Notes under the pieces: generated by a model | Seen by the model: the letters and a program-made list of their open reading frames with translations, nothing else | Told to the model about the DNA's origin: nothing | Database searches by the model: none | Assembly: GCF_039534975.1 (NCBI RefSeq) | Contig: NZ_BAAAWH010000001.1 | Location: forward strand, 2,418,001-2,482,000 | Direction of reading: 5' to 3' | Length of the DNA: 64,000 nt | DNA from: Microbacterium terregens | GTDB lineage: Bacteria; Actinomycetota; Actinomycetes; Actinomycetales; Microbacteriaceae | Translations under genes and position numbers: made by a program | Shown: piece after piece, positions 42,115 through 51,616 of the stretch | Layout of the letters: every line of letters starts with the position of its first letter | Numbering within the stretch: position 1 is the first letter of the stretch

Positions 42115-43025
42115 CCCGCGCTCGCGTACCAGTCGCTGATCAGCTGGTGGGCGATCGAGGCGGACCCGGGCAGGAGCAGATCGCCCTCGCCCGCGAGGCC
42201 CGCGCCGATCTCGGACCGCTCGAACCAGCGGACCGCGAGGATCTCCTCGCCGTCCGCCTGCGCGGCGGTGTCGTCGGCGGCGACCGCGAGGAACCCGAGC
42301 ATGAGCGATCGCGGGTACGGCCACGCCTGGGAGCTGCGGTATTGCACGTCGACCAGATCCACGCCCGCCTCCTCGCGCACCTCCCGCACGACAGCCGACT
42401 CGAGCGACTCGCCGGCCTCGACGAAACCGGCGAAGCACGAGAAGCGATTGTCGGCCCACATGGCGTTCGAGCCGAGGAGCAGCCGGTCCGGGTGCGTCGC
42501 GCTGGTGACCGCGACGATCACTGCCGGGTCGGTCCGGGGAAAGTGCTCGCGCCCGCAGGAGGGGCAGTGTCGCGACCAGCCGGCGCTGCGGGTTTCGGTT
42601 CGCGCGCCGCAGGCCGGGCAGAACGGAGCCTCCAGGAGCCAGCGGCCCAGGCTCAATGCCTCGACGAAGGCACCGGCATCCTCCGCCGCCAGCGAACCGC
42701 CGACCACGCGCAGGGGGGCCCAGCCGGCCGGCGCGGGAAACAGCTCGTCCTTGCCGCGTGCGAAGACGGCCGCCAGGGCTGCCGCTCCATCCGCAGTCCG
42801 GCCGAGGAAGGCCCACTGCGCACCGGCGGGGACCACGGACGGGGCGACCCAGTGCAGCGAGTCCGGCTCCGCGAGCGGCGCGGCGTCCCCGTTCAGCACG
42901 AGCACACGGGACGAGGCCTCCGCTCGCGCCGCGTCCAGCAGATCCGCGGTCATGCGCTCTTCAGCGGCCCGATCGAATCCGGGGCGCGCCAGCGGTGCCG
43001 GACGTGTGCTGTCGGGCGCAGTCAT
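42111..43025 (-). CDS. nudC: NAD+ diphosphatase NudC (Nudix)
   Basis: 304 residues. It hydrolyses NADH/NAD+ and removes NAD caps from RNA. A zinc ribbon (CPAC at about 141, CPSC at about 156) is followed by the Nudix box GFVEAGESLESAVVREVREE (about 205-224), and SQAWPYPRSLMLGF, the SQPWPFPQS-type NudC signature. The start at 43025 has AGAGAGG about eight bases upstream; a longer frame to 43103 is not favoured. Translationally coupled to the helicase. Confidence 0.95.
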   Translation of the reverse strand: MTAPDSTRPAPLARPGFDRAAEERMTADLLDAARAEASSRVLVLNGDAAPLAEPDSLHWVAPSVVPAGAQWAFLGRTADGAAALAAVFARGKDELFPAPAGWAPLRVVGGSLAAEDAGAFVEALSLGRWLLEAPFCPACGARTETRSAGWSRHCPSCGREHFPRTDPAVIVAVTSATHPDRLLLGSNAMWADNRFSCFAGFVEAGESLESAVVREVREEAGVDLVDVQYRSSQAWPYPRSLMLGFLAVAADDTAAQADGEEILAVRWFERSEIGAGLAGEGDLLLPGSASIAHQLISDWYASAG

Positions 43026-43091
43026 CGAGACCTCTCTGCCGCTGGTCGACAAGCCGGGCGTGGCGCGGGGGCGCAAGAGCGCACCCGGACC

Positions 43092-43097
43092 TACCCT
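43092..43097 (+). promoter_or_regulatory. -10 hexamer TACCCT
   Basis: TACCCT ends six bases before the ATG at 43104, fixing that start. Confidence 0.6.
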
Positions 43098-43103
43098 GGG
43101 CAC

Positions 43104-44396
43104 ATGGCACGCTCACCCCTCACTCTAGCCGCGTCGGTCACCTCGGCTCTGCCCCGGGTCGGCGTCGTAGGGGTCGGCATCCTCACCGAAGGCGCCGCCG
43201 GACGCTACGACTCCGCGCTCGCTGAACTCGACGACGGGCGACGCGTCGTGGTGCGCGCCCCTGTCGATGCCGAAGCTGCGCCCGAGCTCGCCGCCGAAGC
43301 GCGCGCGCTGCGCGCGCTGACCCCCGGAGTACGCGGGCTTCTCCCGTTCCGCGCACCGGAACTGCTGGGCGAGACGGGCCTGGGTGATGCGCGCGCCGTC
43401 GTCGTTGACTTCCTCCCCGGATACCGTGTCGATGCGGCCCACCTGCCCTCCGGGCGCGGCGCCGCGAGCTCGATCGGCGAGGCCCTGGCCGCCCTCCACG
43501 CCCTGCCCGCGTCGATCGTCCGCACCGAAGGCCTCCCCTTCCGCACCCCTGCGCAGGTCCGCGAGGACGTCTCTCGTCTGCTGGATCGCGTCGAACTCAC
43601 GCGATCGGCGCCACCCCGTCTGCTGGAGCGCTGGCGCCGCGCGGTGCAGACCGACGAGCTCTGGCGTTTCGAGTCCGCGGTCGTGCTCGGCGGTGCCGGC
43701 GCCGCATCGTTCCTCTTCGAGGACGTGGATGCCGTGCCCGTCGTGACCGGTGTCCTCGACTGGCACGGCCTTTCGGTCGGTGACCCCGCGACGGATCTGC
43801 AGTGGCTCGCCTCTGCCCCCGCCGCCGCAGAAGACGTCCACGTCGCCTATGTCGCGCACAGCGGTCGCGCGCCGGACGCCCTCGTGCGCGAGCGTGCACG
43901 GCTGTACGCCGAGCTCGAGTTCGCCAAATGGCTGGTCCACGGCTCCGAGGCCCGGCGTGAGGACATCATCGAGGATGCGGTCACGCTGCTGGAGTCGCTC
44001 GCGGCCGGCGTGCGCGACGAGGACATCGTGCCCGCCTCGGCGCTCGGTGTGGACGATGCGATCGCGCTGCTGGACCGCGTTCCCGACTCGCAATCCGCTC
44101 CGGTGGACACGTCGATGCACACGGACGCATACGACCCCGCGGAGCTGGCCCTGTGGCTCTCCGACGAGGACGACGTCGCCGGCGAGGACTCGGGCGATGA
44201 CGGAGTGCCGGACCCGACGACGGCCGCGGCACCGCACGACGATGTCTCGACGGCACCCGTGGAGATCTCCGCGTGGGCGCAGCGACCGCGCACGGCGGCA
44301 CAGGCGAACGGCACGACGGGCGCCGAGACGGCCGACGCGCAAGCGGATGCGGAGCGCTCCTCCGACGCCGCCCTGCGGCGCTGGCTGTCCGACTGA
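43104..44396 (+). CDS. Phosphotransferase (APH) family protein with degenerate catalytic loop
   Basis: 430 residues. An APH-type kinase fold covers about 1-300: N-lobe with ELDDGRRVVVRAP (Lys replaced), VDFLPGYRV hinge, and LDWHGLSVGDPATDLQWLA (about 216-234), the conserved metal loop. The position of the HGDxxxxN catalytic loop reads VVLGGAGAASFLFED (about 193-207), so the catalytic His-Gly-Asp and Asn are missing. It is probably a pseudo-kinase. The C-terminal 100 residues are acidic and disordered. The gene is divergent from nudC and converges on the AdnB gene. Confidence 0.8.
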   Translation: MARSPLTLAASVTSALPRVGVVGVGILTEGAAGRYDSALAELDDGRRVVVRAPVDAEAAPELAAEARALRALTPGVRGLLPFRAPELLGETGLGDARAVVVDFLPGYRVDAAHLPSGRGAASSIGEALAALHALPASIVRTEGLPFRTPAQVREDVSRLLDRVELTRSAPPRLLERWRRAVQTDELWRFESAVVLGGAGAASFLFEDVDAVPVVTGVLDWHGLSVGDPATDLQWLASAPAAAEDVHVAYVAHSGRAPDALVRERARLYAELEFAKWLVHGSEARREDIIEDAVTLLESLAAGVRDEDIVPASALGVDDAIALLDRVPDSQSAPVDTSMHTDAYDPAELALWLSDEDDVAGEDSGDDGVPDPTTAAAPHDDVSTAPVEISAWAQRPRTAAQANGTTGAETADAQADAERSSDAALRRWLSD

Positions 44397-44409
44397 GCCC
44401 GCGGGCTTC

Positions 44410-47400
44410 TCAGCCGCGCAGAACCAGGTCAGCCGCGACGTAGTAGAGCGCCACGTCGATCTCCTCCAACGGCACACCGTGCATCGCGTGGTACGCACGC
44501 CGGTACAGCTCGAGCTGCAGCATCCGCTCTTCCCGCTCCGCGTCGTTCCGCGGAGGTGCGCCGGTCTTCCAGTCGACGATCTCGATGCGGCCGTCGCGAT
44601 CGTCCCGCCGATAGACGGCGTCGAGCTTGCAGATGATCACGTGCGGTCGCCCGTCCAGGCTCAGGCCGGGCTCGCCCGTGACGGTGAAGTCGATCTCCGT
44701 CTCGACCTCGATCGGGCTGAGCGCCCCCCATTCCGATGCGGCGAAGTTCGCCTGCAGCGTCGCGAGCACGGCGGCATCTTCCGCGGAGGCCGTCGTGTCC
44801 GGCGCGTCGTCGTCGAGCTCCCACAGGGCGTCATCGAGGGTTCTGGCCGTGCCGACTCGACCCGAGCGCTGCTCGACCCAGACGTGGAAGAGCGTCCCCA
44901 GCCGGGTCTGCCGGAACGGTCGCTCCGGCAGGGGCCGCGCGATGCGGGCGACGGTGCCGGCATAGTCCGACACGAACTCCTTGAAACGCGACGCCGCGAT
45001 GCGGGTCGGGGCGGCCTCGCCGGACGGACGCTGACGCGCATCGCGCTCCGCCAGCAGCAGCGCGACGTCTCGGTCGGGCACGACACGCGGCGCTGCCAGC
45101 GCCGCCTCGACCGCCGCGGAGGCGCGCTGGACGACGTCGCGACGAGCGCCGAGCGGGTCGATCGGCCATTGCAGCACGCGACGCTCCCCCAGGTACGGGT
45201 TCTCGCCGGGGACGTCCTCGGGCAGTTCCCTGTGCAGTGCCTGCGCGATCTCGTTGAGGAACACGCTCCGCTCGCGGGGGCGCTTGGTGCCTGACCAGCT
45301 CGCACCGGTCAGCAGCAGGTGATCGCGCGCGCGGGTCACTGCCACATACGCCAGCCGCCGATCCTCCTCGAGCTGTCGGGCGCGGTTCGCCGCCACGAAC
45401 GACTCGAAGGCGGCTTTCAGATCCTGCTGCGTCGGCGCAGCATCCCGCTCCCACTGCAGCGCCGGCAGCCACCGCGCATCGCCGCGGAAGGAGTAGGGCA
45501 GGACCCCGAATCCGAGCCACCCCTTCGTGTCGCGCGGTGCGCTCGGCAGCTCGTCCTTGACCAGGCGCACGACCGCCACGGCGTCCCACTCCAGGCCCTT
45601 CGAACCGTGGATCGTGAGCAGCTGCACGACATCGTCCTCGGGCGGCTCGGTCCGCGGGGCGAACTCGTCGAGCTGCTCGGCGTGATCCAGCCACGCCAGC
45701 AGACTCGAGATCGACCCCGACTCGTCGGCGGCCAGGAACGCGTGCAGCTCGTCGACGAACGCGCGCAGCTGCGCCGAGGCGATCCGTGCCGGTCCGCGCG
45801 ACTCGTTCGCCGAGAGTTCCGCGTCCAGACGCAGCTCCAGCTCGATGAGCCGCACGAGGTCCGGCATCGGCATCCCTACGGCCCTGCGCAGCCCGGCGAA
45901 GACGGCACCCGCCTCACGCAGGCGCTCCCTCGCCTCGGGGGTGAACGGGCTCAGCCAGCCGTGGTCGGGTTTGTGGCGCAGCACGAAATCAAGTGCGTCC
46001 ACCAGCGAGCCGTCGTCGTCGCCGGCGCTGCCGCGGATGCGCTCGACGACCTCGGGTGACAGCGGCTGCAGGGCCGCGTCGTGGCGCGCGATGCGCCGGG
46101 CGAGGGCGGCCAGCTCACGAAGATCGGGAAGCCCGATCGCCCATCGGGGTCCTGCCAGCAGGCGGATCAGAGCGGAGCCGGCGGCAGGATCGCTCAGCAC
46201 GCGCAGTGCGCACACCACGTCGACGACCTCCGGCGTGGACAGGAGTCCGCCCAGCCCCAGGATGCGATGCGGGATGCCGCGGCGACCGAGCGCGTCGCCG
46301 AAGCGCACCATGTGCTTCTTGCTGCGGAACAGGACCGCGCCCGTCGTCGACTTCGCGCCCGCGGCACGCTGGGCCCGTATGCGGGCGAACCACTCGGCGA
46401 CCCGGTCCGCCTCGGCGTCCAGGTCCGCCTCGAAGACCAGATCCACCGCTCCGGCCGGAGCCCCGGGGCGCGCCCGCAGCTCCTCGACGACGACCGCGGC
46501 GCGAGTGGCCAACGGCGCGAGCACCGCGTTGGCGGCGGTCAGTACGGCGGCGCTGTTTCGCCAGCTGGTCAGAAGCGAGAACTGCGCGCACACGCGGCCC
46601 GGCGAGAACGACCCCGCGAAGCCGCCCAGGTTGCCGGCGCTCGCTCCGCGCCATCCGTAGATCGCCTGGTTCGGGTCCCCGACCGCCATGACGGCCGTGT
46701 CGGCGAACAGGGCGGCCAGCAGGTCGGTCTGCACGACCGAGGTGTCCTGATACTCGTCGAGCAGCACCACGCGGAACCGCTCGCGCAGTTCTCCGGCGAC
46801 GACCGGGTGCGTGCGCACCACCTCCAGTGCCCCGGCGACCTGGTCGGAGAAGTCGAGCACGCCGATCCGCCGCTTCTCGGCCGCGTACTCGCGCGCCAGG
46901 TCCGCGAGCAGGCCGAGAGCCCCGACCTTCTCGGCAGCGTCGGCGACATCGCTGTAGACGACCGTGCCCTTGCGGGTCGAGGGCCGATCGAGGACATCGT
47001 CGAACCGCTTCGGGAAGTCGGCCAGCTCATCGAAGGAGACGAGGTTGTCGACGCCATCGCGCGCGATCCGCAGCGCCGCGTCGACGATGCTGCGCACCGC
47101 CTCACCGCGGCTTTCCAGTCGCGGGTCATCGGAGCCGAACACGACACGGCGCATGAGCAGCCACGCCGCGGACTCGGAGAGGATGACGGCCTCCGGATCG
47201 CGGCCGATCCGGACGGCGTGCTCGCGGACGATCTGATCGGCGAAGCTGTTGTAGGTCGCGACCGTAGGGCGGTGCAGGAGCGCGTCCTCGTCCGGGGCCT
47301 CGGCGATCGCGCCGACGTCGGCCGCCAGCGCGTCCATCGCCGTCGCCCTCGCCGCGGCCGCCTTCGCACCGTCCCCGCCCGCGCGCTCGAGCTCGCCGAA

Positions 47401-47754
47401 CACGTCCAGGCGACCGTCGGCGTGCAAGGCGGGCAATGCGGCGAGCAGTCCCCTGCGCTCGAATTCGGCCAGCCGCTGGAGCCGACGTTGGATCCGCTCG
47501 GCGAGCTCGCCCGCGGCCTTGCGCGTGAAGGTCAGCCCCAGAACCTCGTCGCGACGCACGATCCGGTTCGCCACGAGCCAGACGACCCGCGCGGCCATGG
47601 TCTCGGTCTTGCCGCTTCCGGCGCCGGCCACCACGAGCGCCGGGTCCAGCGGCGCCTCGATGACCTGGGTCTGCTCGCCGGTGGGCGGGAACTGGCCGAG
47701 CGCCGCGGCGATGACTTCGGCCGACAGTGTCGCCACGGAGAGGGATGCCGTCAC
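44410..47754 (-). CDS. adnB: AdnB-like helicase-nuclease subunit
   Basis: 1114 residues, matching mycobacterial AdnB (about 1100). Two-domain SF1 motor with Walker A AGAGSGKTETMAARV (about 57-71), DEYQDTSVVQTDLL, DPNQAIYGWRGA, LTIHGSKGLEWD and VAVTRARDHLLL. A RecB-family nuclease follows (about 930-1110) with EIVDWKTGAPP as the catalytic D/K motif. With AdnA it resects double-strand breaks, replacing RecBCD. GTG at 47754 overlaps the upstream stop (GTGA). In characterised AdnAB the B motor drives translocation. Confidence 0.94.
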   Translation of the reverse strand: MTASLSVATLSAEVIAAALGQFPPTGEQTQVIEAPLDPALVVAGAGSGKTETMAARVVWLVANRIVRRDEVLGLTFTRKAAGELAERIQRRLQRLAEFERRGLLAALPALHADGRLDVFGELERAGGDGAKAAAARATAMDALAADVGAIAEAPDEDALLHRPTVATYNSFADQIVREHAVRIGRDPEAVILSESAAWLLMRRVVFGSDDPRLESRGEAVRSIVDAALRIARDGVDNLVSFDELADFPKRFDDVLDRPSTRKGTVVYSDVADAAEKVGALGLLADLAREYAAEKRRIGVLDFSDQVAGALEVVRTHPVVAGELRERFRVVLLDEYQDTSVVQTDLLAALFADTAVMAVGDPNQAIYGWRGASAGNLGGFAGSFSPGRVCAQFSLLTSWRNSAAVLTAANAVLAPLATRAAVVVEELRARPGAPAGAVDLVFEADLDAEADRVAEWFARIRAQRAAGAKSTTGAVLFRSKKHMVRFGDALGRRGIPHRILGLGGLLSTPEVVDVVCALRVLSDPAAGSALIRLLAGPRWAIGLPDLRELAALARRIARHDAALQPLSPEVVERIRGSAGDDDGSLVDALDFVLRHKPDHGWLSPFTPEARERLREAGAVFAGLRRAVGMPMPDLVRLIELELRLDAELSANESRGPARIASAQLRAFVDELHAFLAADESGSISSLLAWLDHAEQLDEFAPRTEPPEDDVVQLLTIHGSKGLEWDAVAVVRLVKDELPSAPRDTKGWLGFGVLPYSFRGDARWLPALQWERDAAPTQQDLKAAFESFVAANRARQLEEDRRLAYVAVTRARDHLLLTGASWSGTKRPRERSVFLNEIAQALHRELPEDVPGENPYLGERRVLQWPIDPLGARRDVVQRASAAVEAALAAPRVVPDRDVALLLAERDARQRPSGEAAPTRIAASRFKEFVSDYAGTVARIARPLPERPFRQTRLGTLFHVWVEQRSGRVGTARTLDDALWELDDDAPDTTASAEDAAVLATLQANFAASEWGALSPIEVETEIDFTVTGEPGLSLDGRPHVIICKLDAVYRRDDRDGRIEIVDWKTGAPPRNDAEREERMLQLELYRRAYHAMHGVPLEEIDVALYYVAADLVLRG

Positions 47755-50700
47755 GACGCGCTCACCGCGCCGATCGTGTGGATCCGGCACAGTCCGTACG
47801 AGAACTCGTCGCGACAGTGGTCCTCATACGGCGCAGTGAAGGTCGTGCCTCGCATGACGGTCACCGCCGATCGCACCCGTTCCAGGAACAGTTCGCGGCG
47901 TTCGTCATCGAACGGAGGCTGCCACGGGGTCGCGTAGTCCACGCGCGTGGCGGTCGGCCGCAGCACCAGCAGCTTCGCACCGCCGGCGGGCAGCCCGACG
48001 GCGGCAGGGATCGCACCGGACTCGAAGGCGAGCTGGTAGGCGCCCAGCTGCGGATTGTCGACCACCTTCAGGTCGGTCTGCGGTTCTCGCTTGCCGGTCT
48101 TCAGATCCATGATCACGACCGTGCCTTCCGGAGTGAGCTCGACCCGGTCGATGTAGCCCGAGAGGATCGCACCGTGCTCGAACGCCTCGGCGTCATCCAG
48201 CGGGATCGCGACCTCGAAGTGCGGCTCGGCGCCGATGAGCGCGCCGCCGGAGTCCTCGAATCGCCGCAGATACAGGTGCAGCCGGCGCACCAGGTCGCGC
48301 GCCCGGGCGCGCTCCGCGCGGTCGCGCCACTCCGCCTCGAAGGTCAGCTCGCCCCACCGCGACTCGACCTCGGCCCACAGGCTCGCCTCGTCGGAGCCGG
48401 CAGAGTGCTCCAGCGCCGCGTGGATGATCGTGCCGAGTCCGGCCGTCGCGCCGCCCGGGTCGCCGCCCAGGTCTCCGATCACCCAGTTGAGCTCGCATTC
48501 CTCGAGCGTGTGCAGTCTCGACGGTGACACCCGCACGTCCTCGTGCGCGAGATCGCGCAGTGGTCCGGTCGAGGTGGGCGCCGCAACACCGAACCACTCC
48601 CGCGGCGCAGAGCCCGGGACGAGGGCGTCGGCGAGCAGTGCGAGCTGCTGCGCGGCGCGGGCGGCGCGCTCACCCGCCCTTCCGCGCGAGGAGGGCTCGG
48701 TGAGCGCCCGACGGTGCTGCGCGACCAGACCCCGGAGCGAGAGCGGGTGCTCGACCGCGTGCCGCTCCGGGTCGGGCAGGAACTCGAAGAACACGCTCGG
48801 ACCGGTGTCGTCGTCATCGACCGCGGTCACGATCACCCGATCCGTGGCCCGAGAGAGCGCGCGAGCCAGCAGCCGCAGCTCGTCGTGCATCGCGGCGCGG
48901 CGTCGATCGAGCGTCGAGGCGGCCCCCGCGTCTGCCCTGGTCGCGGCATCCGCCAACCGCCAGGTGTCCAGGAGCGACCCGCGCAGCCGCGTGTTCGGCC
49001 AGACGCCGTCCTGCACCCCCGCGATCACGACAGTGTCGAACTCGGTACCCAGCGCGCCGGCGGGCGTGAGGATGCGCACCGCCTCGCCGCCGGCGGGAGC
49101 GTCGAGACGGTCCTCGGCGACGTCGCTGTCCAGGATCCCGCGGACGAACACGCGCGGGTCGGCGTCCAGCGATCGTTCGACGAACCGTTTCGCGGCCTGG
49201 AACAGGGCCACCACGGCGTCGAGGTCACGGTTGGCCTGATCGGCCAGCGGCCCATGTCCGCGCGCCGATTCGGACCACGGCCGCTGGAGTCCGCTGCGGT
49301 CCCATGCGGTCCACAGGAGCTCGTGGGCGGTCGCACCCCGGGCCAGTTCGTCCCGCAGCACGGCGATCGTCCGCGCCAGGACGGCCGCCCGCCGCGCCTC
49401 GCGCGTGTCGATCAGGTCGAATTCCAGCGGCTGCCGCATCGCCGACACGATCAGGTCGCGGCCCGACCGTTCGCCGCCGGCCGCGAGCTCGCCGTGCCGC
49501 AGCGCCGACCGGAGTCGTCGCAGTTCGATCGGATCGAGGCGGCCGCCCGTGCTGAGCAGCGCCTCGGCCGCATCCTCGAACGTCCATGCGTCGCGGGAGG
49601 CGAGTTCGATCAGCCTCAGCAGATCGCGGACCGGTGCGAGGGTGCCGAGAGGACGCCCCGGACCGCTGGACCGGGTCGGCACCTCGCGCGCGGCGAGCTC
49701 GCGCTCGAGCGCGGCCACCTGTCGGGTGTCGTGCGCGATCACCGCGCAGGAGGACCAGGGGATGCCGTCGTGGACGTGCCGCTCGCGCAGAAGCCGTGCG
49801 ATCGCGTCGAACTCCTCGGCGGGTGAGCGCAGCGTGAGGGCGCGCACCGACGCGTCCGGGACCACCGCAACCCCGTCGACGGAGGGGCGCGCGCGGTGCG
49901 CGACCAGACCGACGGCGCCGATGCGCTGGGTCACCTCGCGGACCACCTCGTTCTGCCAGGCGGTCCCCCGGTGCGCCGCCGCGAGCACGGACACGCTGCC
50001 GAGCACGTGTGCCAGCCGGGCGAAGTTCTCGGGAGTCGCGCCCCGGAACGCGCCCGAACCGACATCCGGATCCCCGAACGCGAGCACGGCGATGCCCCGC
50101 TGGACACATGCCTCGAGCAGTTCCACGCCGCCGAGGGTCAGCTCCTGTGCATCGTCGACGAGGATCACCGTTCCGCGCTGGATGATCTCGGCGCCCGCCG
50201 CACCCGTGCGCAGCACTCCGACCGCTTCGCGCACGAGGCCGGCGGCATCCCGATGCGCGCCCCGCATGTCGGCACGCACCTGCAGGTACTCCGAGAGGAA
50301 GGATGCCATCGCCTGCCACACCGGGATCGCATGGGTCTGTCCCAGCGCGCGGAGCCGGTCCGGCTCGATACCGAGGGTGGTGCATTCGGCAAGAAAGGTA
50401 CGCACCTCGGTGCGGAACCCCTTGGTCGAACGGACGGCCGGTCCGAGCCAGTCCGGCCAGCGGCTGATGCCGTCGGTCTCGTCTTCGGCGTCCCCCTCCA
50501 GCAGGTCCTGGATCAGCTGGTCCTCGTCGCCGCCGGTAAGCAGCTGCGGCGGCTCCTCGCCCGCGGCGACCGCGGTCCCCCGCACGAGCTGATACGCGAA
50601 CGAGGCGACCGAGCGCGCGATCGGACCCGACGTGGCCCGGCCCACCGCAAGGGCGAGACGGTCACGCAGGGCCGTCGCGGTCTGCCGCGACGGGGTCAGC

Positions 50701-50885
50701 ACCACCAGCCCGTCGGGGTCGACTCCCGCCTCGACCAGCGCCGCGACGCGCTTCACCAGCGTGGCGGTCTTGCCGCTGCCGGGGGCGCCGACGACGACGC
50801 CGGATGCCTCCACCGGCAGTGCGACCACCGCGAGCTGGTGCGTGTCGAACTCGGATGCCGCGCCCGAGCCGTCCGCGGAGTCCAT
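47751..50885 (-). CDS. adnA: AdnA-like helicase-nuclease subunit
   Basis: 1044 residues (mycobacterial AdnA is about 1055). Walker A VVGAPGSGKTATLVKRV (about 29-45), a divergent Walker B ILVDDAQELTLGG, GAPGG-like helicase motifs (RILTPAGALGTEFDTVVIAG) and a C-terminal nuclease with VVIMDLKTGKREPQ (about 952). ATG at 50885 has TACCGT seven bases upstream and is favoured over an ATG at 50915. It is the upstream gene of the adnA-adnB pair, as in mycobacteria. Confidence 0.93.
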   Translation of the reverse strand: MDSADGSGAASEFDTHQLAVVALPVEASGVVVGAPGSGKTATLVKRVAALVEAGVDPDGLVVLTPSRQTATALRDRLALAVGRATSGPIARSVASFAYQLVRGTAVAAGEEPPQLLTGGDEDQLIQDLLEGDAEDETDGISRWPDWLGPAVRSTKGFRTEVRTFLAECTTLGIEPDRLRALGQTHAIPVWQAMASFLSEYLQVRADMRGAHRDAAGLVREAVGVLRTGAAGAEIIQRGTVILVDDAQELTLGGVELLEACVQRGIAVLAFGDPDVGSGAFRGATPENFARLAHVLGSVSVLAAAHRGTAWQNEVVREVTQRIGAVGLVAHRARPSVDGVAVVPDASVRALTLRSPAEEFDAIARLLRERHVHDGIPWSSCAVIAHDTRQVAALERELAAREVPTRSSGPGRPLGTLAPVRDLLRLIELASRDAWTFEDAAEALLSTGGRLDPIELRRLRSALRHGELAAGGERSGRDLIVSAMRQPLEFDLIDTREARRAAVLARTIAVLRDELARGATAHELLWTAWDRSGLQRPWSESARGHGPLADQANRDLDAVVALFQAAKRFVERSLDADPRVFVRGILDSDVAEDRLDAPAGGEAVRILTPAGALGTEFDTVVIAGVQDGVWPNTRLRGSLLDTWRLADAATRADAGAASTLDRRRAAMHDELRLLARALSRATDRVIVTAVDDDDTGPSVFFEFLPDPERHAVEHPLSLRGLVAQHRRALTEPSSRGRAGERAARAAQQLALLADALVPGSAPREWFGVAAPTSTGPLRDLAHEDVRVSPSRLHTLEECELNWVIGDLGGDPGGATAGLGTIIHAALEHSAGSDEASLWAEVESRWGELTFEAEWRDRAERARARDLVRRLHLYLRRFEDSGGALIGAEPHFEVAIPLDDAEAFEHGAILSGYIDRVELTPEGTVVIMDLKTGKREPQTDLKVVDNPQLGAYQLAFESGAIPAAVGLPAGGAKLLVLRPTATRVDYATPWQPPFDDERRELFLERVRSAVTVMRGTTFTAPYEDHCRDEFSYGLCRIHTIGAVSAS

Positions 50886-50892
50886 GGCTTCG

Positions 50893-50898
50893 ACGGTA
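50893..50898 (-). promoter_or_regulatory. -10 hexamer TACCGT of adnA
   Basis: TACCGT on the minus strand ends seven bases before the ATG at 50885. Confidence 0.55.
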
Positions 50899-50992
50899 CC
50901 GCCAGGTGCGGACATCCGGCGTCTGCCGAGCCCTCGATCCCGCGTTCGCCGAGAGCGTGCAACGGACGGGCGGGGCCCTCCCGGCGGTGTCG

Positions 50993-51049
50993 TAGAGTTG
51001 CCATGCGCGCCGGGCGTACCGGCGCAACAGGCCCCGGGACTCGGTCCCG
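50993..51049 (+). promoter_or_regulatory. Promoter and structured leader of the DUF3107 gene
   Basis: TAGAGT (50993-50998) gives a leader of about 60 bases. Two perfect hairpins lie in it: GCGCCGG/CCGGCGC (51007-51025, 5-base loop) and CGGGAC/GTCCCG (51035-51049, 3-base loop). An AGGAGG then precedes the GTG at 51067. Confidence 0.55.
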
Positions 51050-51066
51050 TCGCAGGAGGTATTTCC

Positions 51067-51291
51067 GTGGAGATCCGCATCGGCATCACCAACACCGGCC
51101 GTGAGCTCAACTTCGAGACCAATGAGCCCGTGGCCGACGTCAAGAAGTCCGTCGCCAGTGCTCTGGACGCGGGCGCGACCCACGTGAGCTTCACCGATGC
51201 GAAGGGCACGAGCTACATCGTCCCGACCGCGAGCCTGGCCTACATCGAGTTCGGCACCGAAGAGTCCCGCCGCGTGGGCTTCGTCGCCTGA
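51067..51291 (+). CDS. DUF3107 family protein
   Basis: 74 residues, small beta-rich protein starting MEIRIGITNTGREL. The family is actinobacteria-specific and corresponds to TB9.4 (Rv3208A) of mycobacteria as I recall. Function is unknown; the high conservation and strong Shine-Dalgarno AGGAGG (eight bases before GTG) suggest abundant expression. A membrane protein gene follows 13 bases downstream. Confidence 0.92.
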   Translation: MEIRIGITNTGRELNFETNEPVADVKKSVASALDAGATHVSFTDAKGTSYIVPTASLAYIEFGTEESRRVGFVA

Positions 51292-51304
51292 CGTCAGCCC
51301 TCTC

Positions 51305-51595
51305 GTGCAGATCCTTCTCGCCCTGCTCATCGGCGCCGTGATCGGCGCGGCTGTGCACTTCCTCGTCCCCGCGCGCGGCACGCGGGGCGTGGTCCTGGCT
51401 CCCCTCCTCGGTGCGCTGATGTCCGGCCTGGTCTGGATGATCCTGACCTGGGCCGGCCTCGGCCTGGACAACCCGTGGCTGTGGCTGTCGGCGTTCGTCG
51501 CCCCGATCGTGGTCACCTACCCGGCGCTCGTGATCCTGGCGCGCACCCGCACCGCCTTCGACGCCCGCGAGAGGGCCAGACTCAAGATCGGCTGA
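51305..51595 (+). CDS. Small membrane protein, three helices
   Basis: 96 residues, with hydrophobic helices at about 3-22, 29-49 and 56-78 and a charged C-terminus. No family recognised. GTG at 51305 is the only in-frame start inside the gap after DUF3107; the longer frame from 51197 overlaps that gene. Codon third positions are GC-rich as in neighbours. It converges on the ferritin-like gene with a 21-base gap. Confidence 0.75.
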   Translation: MQILLALLIGAVIGAAVHFLVPARGTRGVVLAPLLGALMSGLVWMILTWAGLGLDNPWLWLSAFVAPIVVTYPALVILARTRTAFDARERARLKIG

Positions 51596-51616
51596 ATCGA
51601 GCGCGGATGCCGCTCG

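Noticed and set aside
42147-44396. 749-residue frame that includes the phosphotransferase-like gene
   Set aside because: The first 319 residues are antisense to nudC. ATG 43104 with TACCCT six bases upstream is the supported start.
43104-44396. Antibiotic resistance phosphotransferase
   Set aside because: The catalytic loop is missing and the gene sits in a conserved housekeeping neighbourhood, so a resistance role is not supported.
47751-51209. Longer N-terminus for the AdnA-like protein
   Set aside because: The extra residues lie antisense to the DUF3107 gene. ATG 50885 with TACCGT seven bases upstream gives the expected length.
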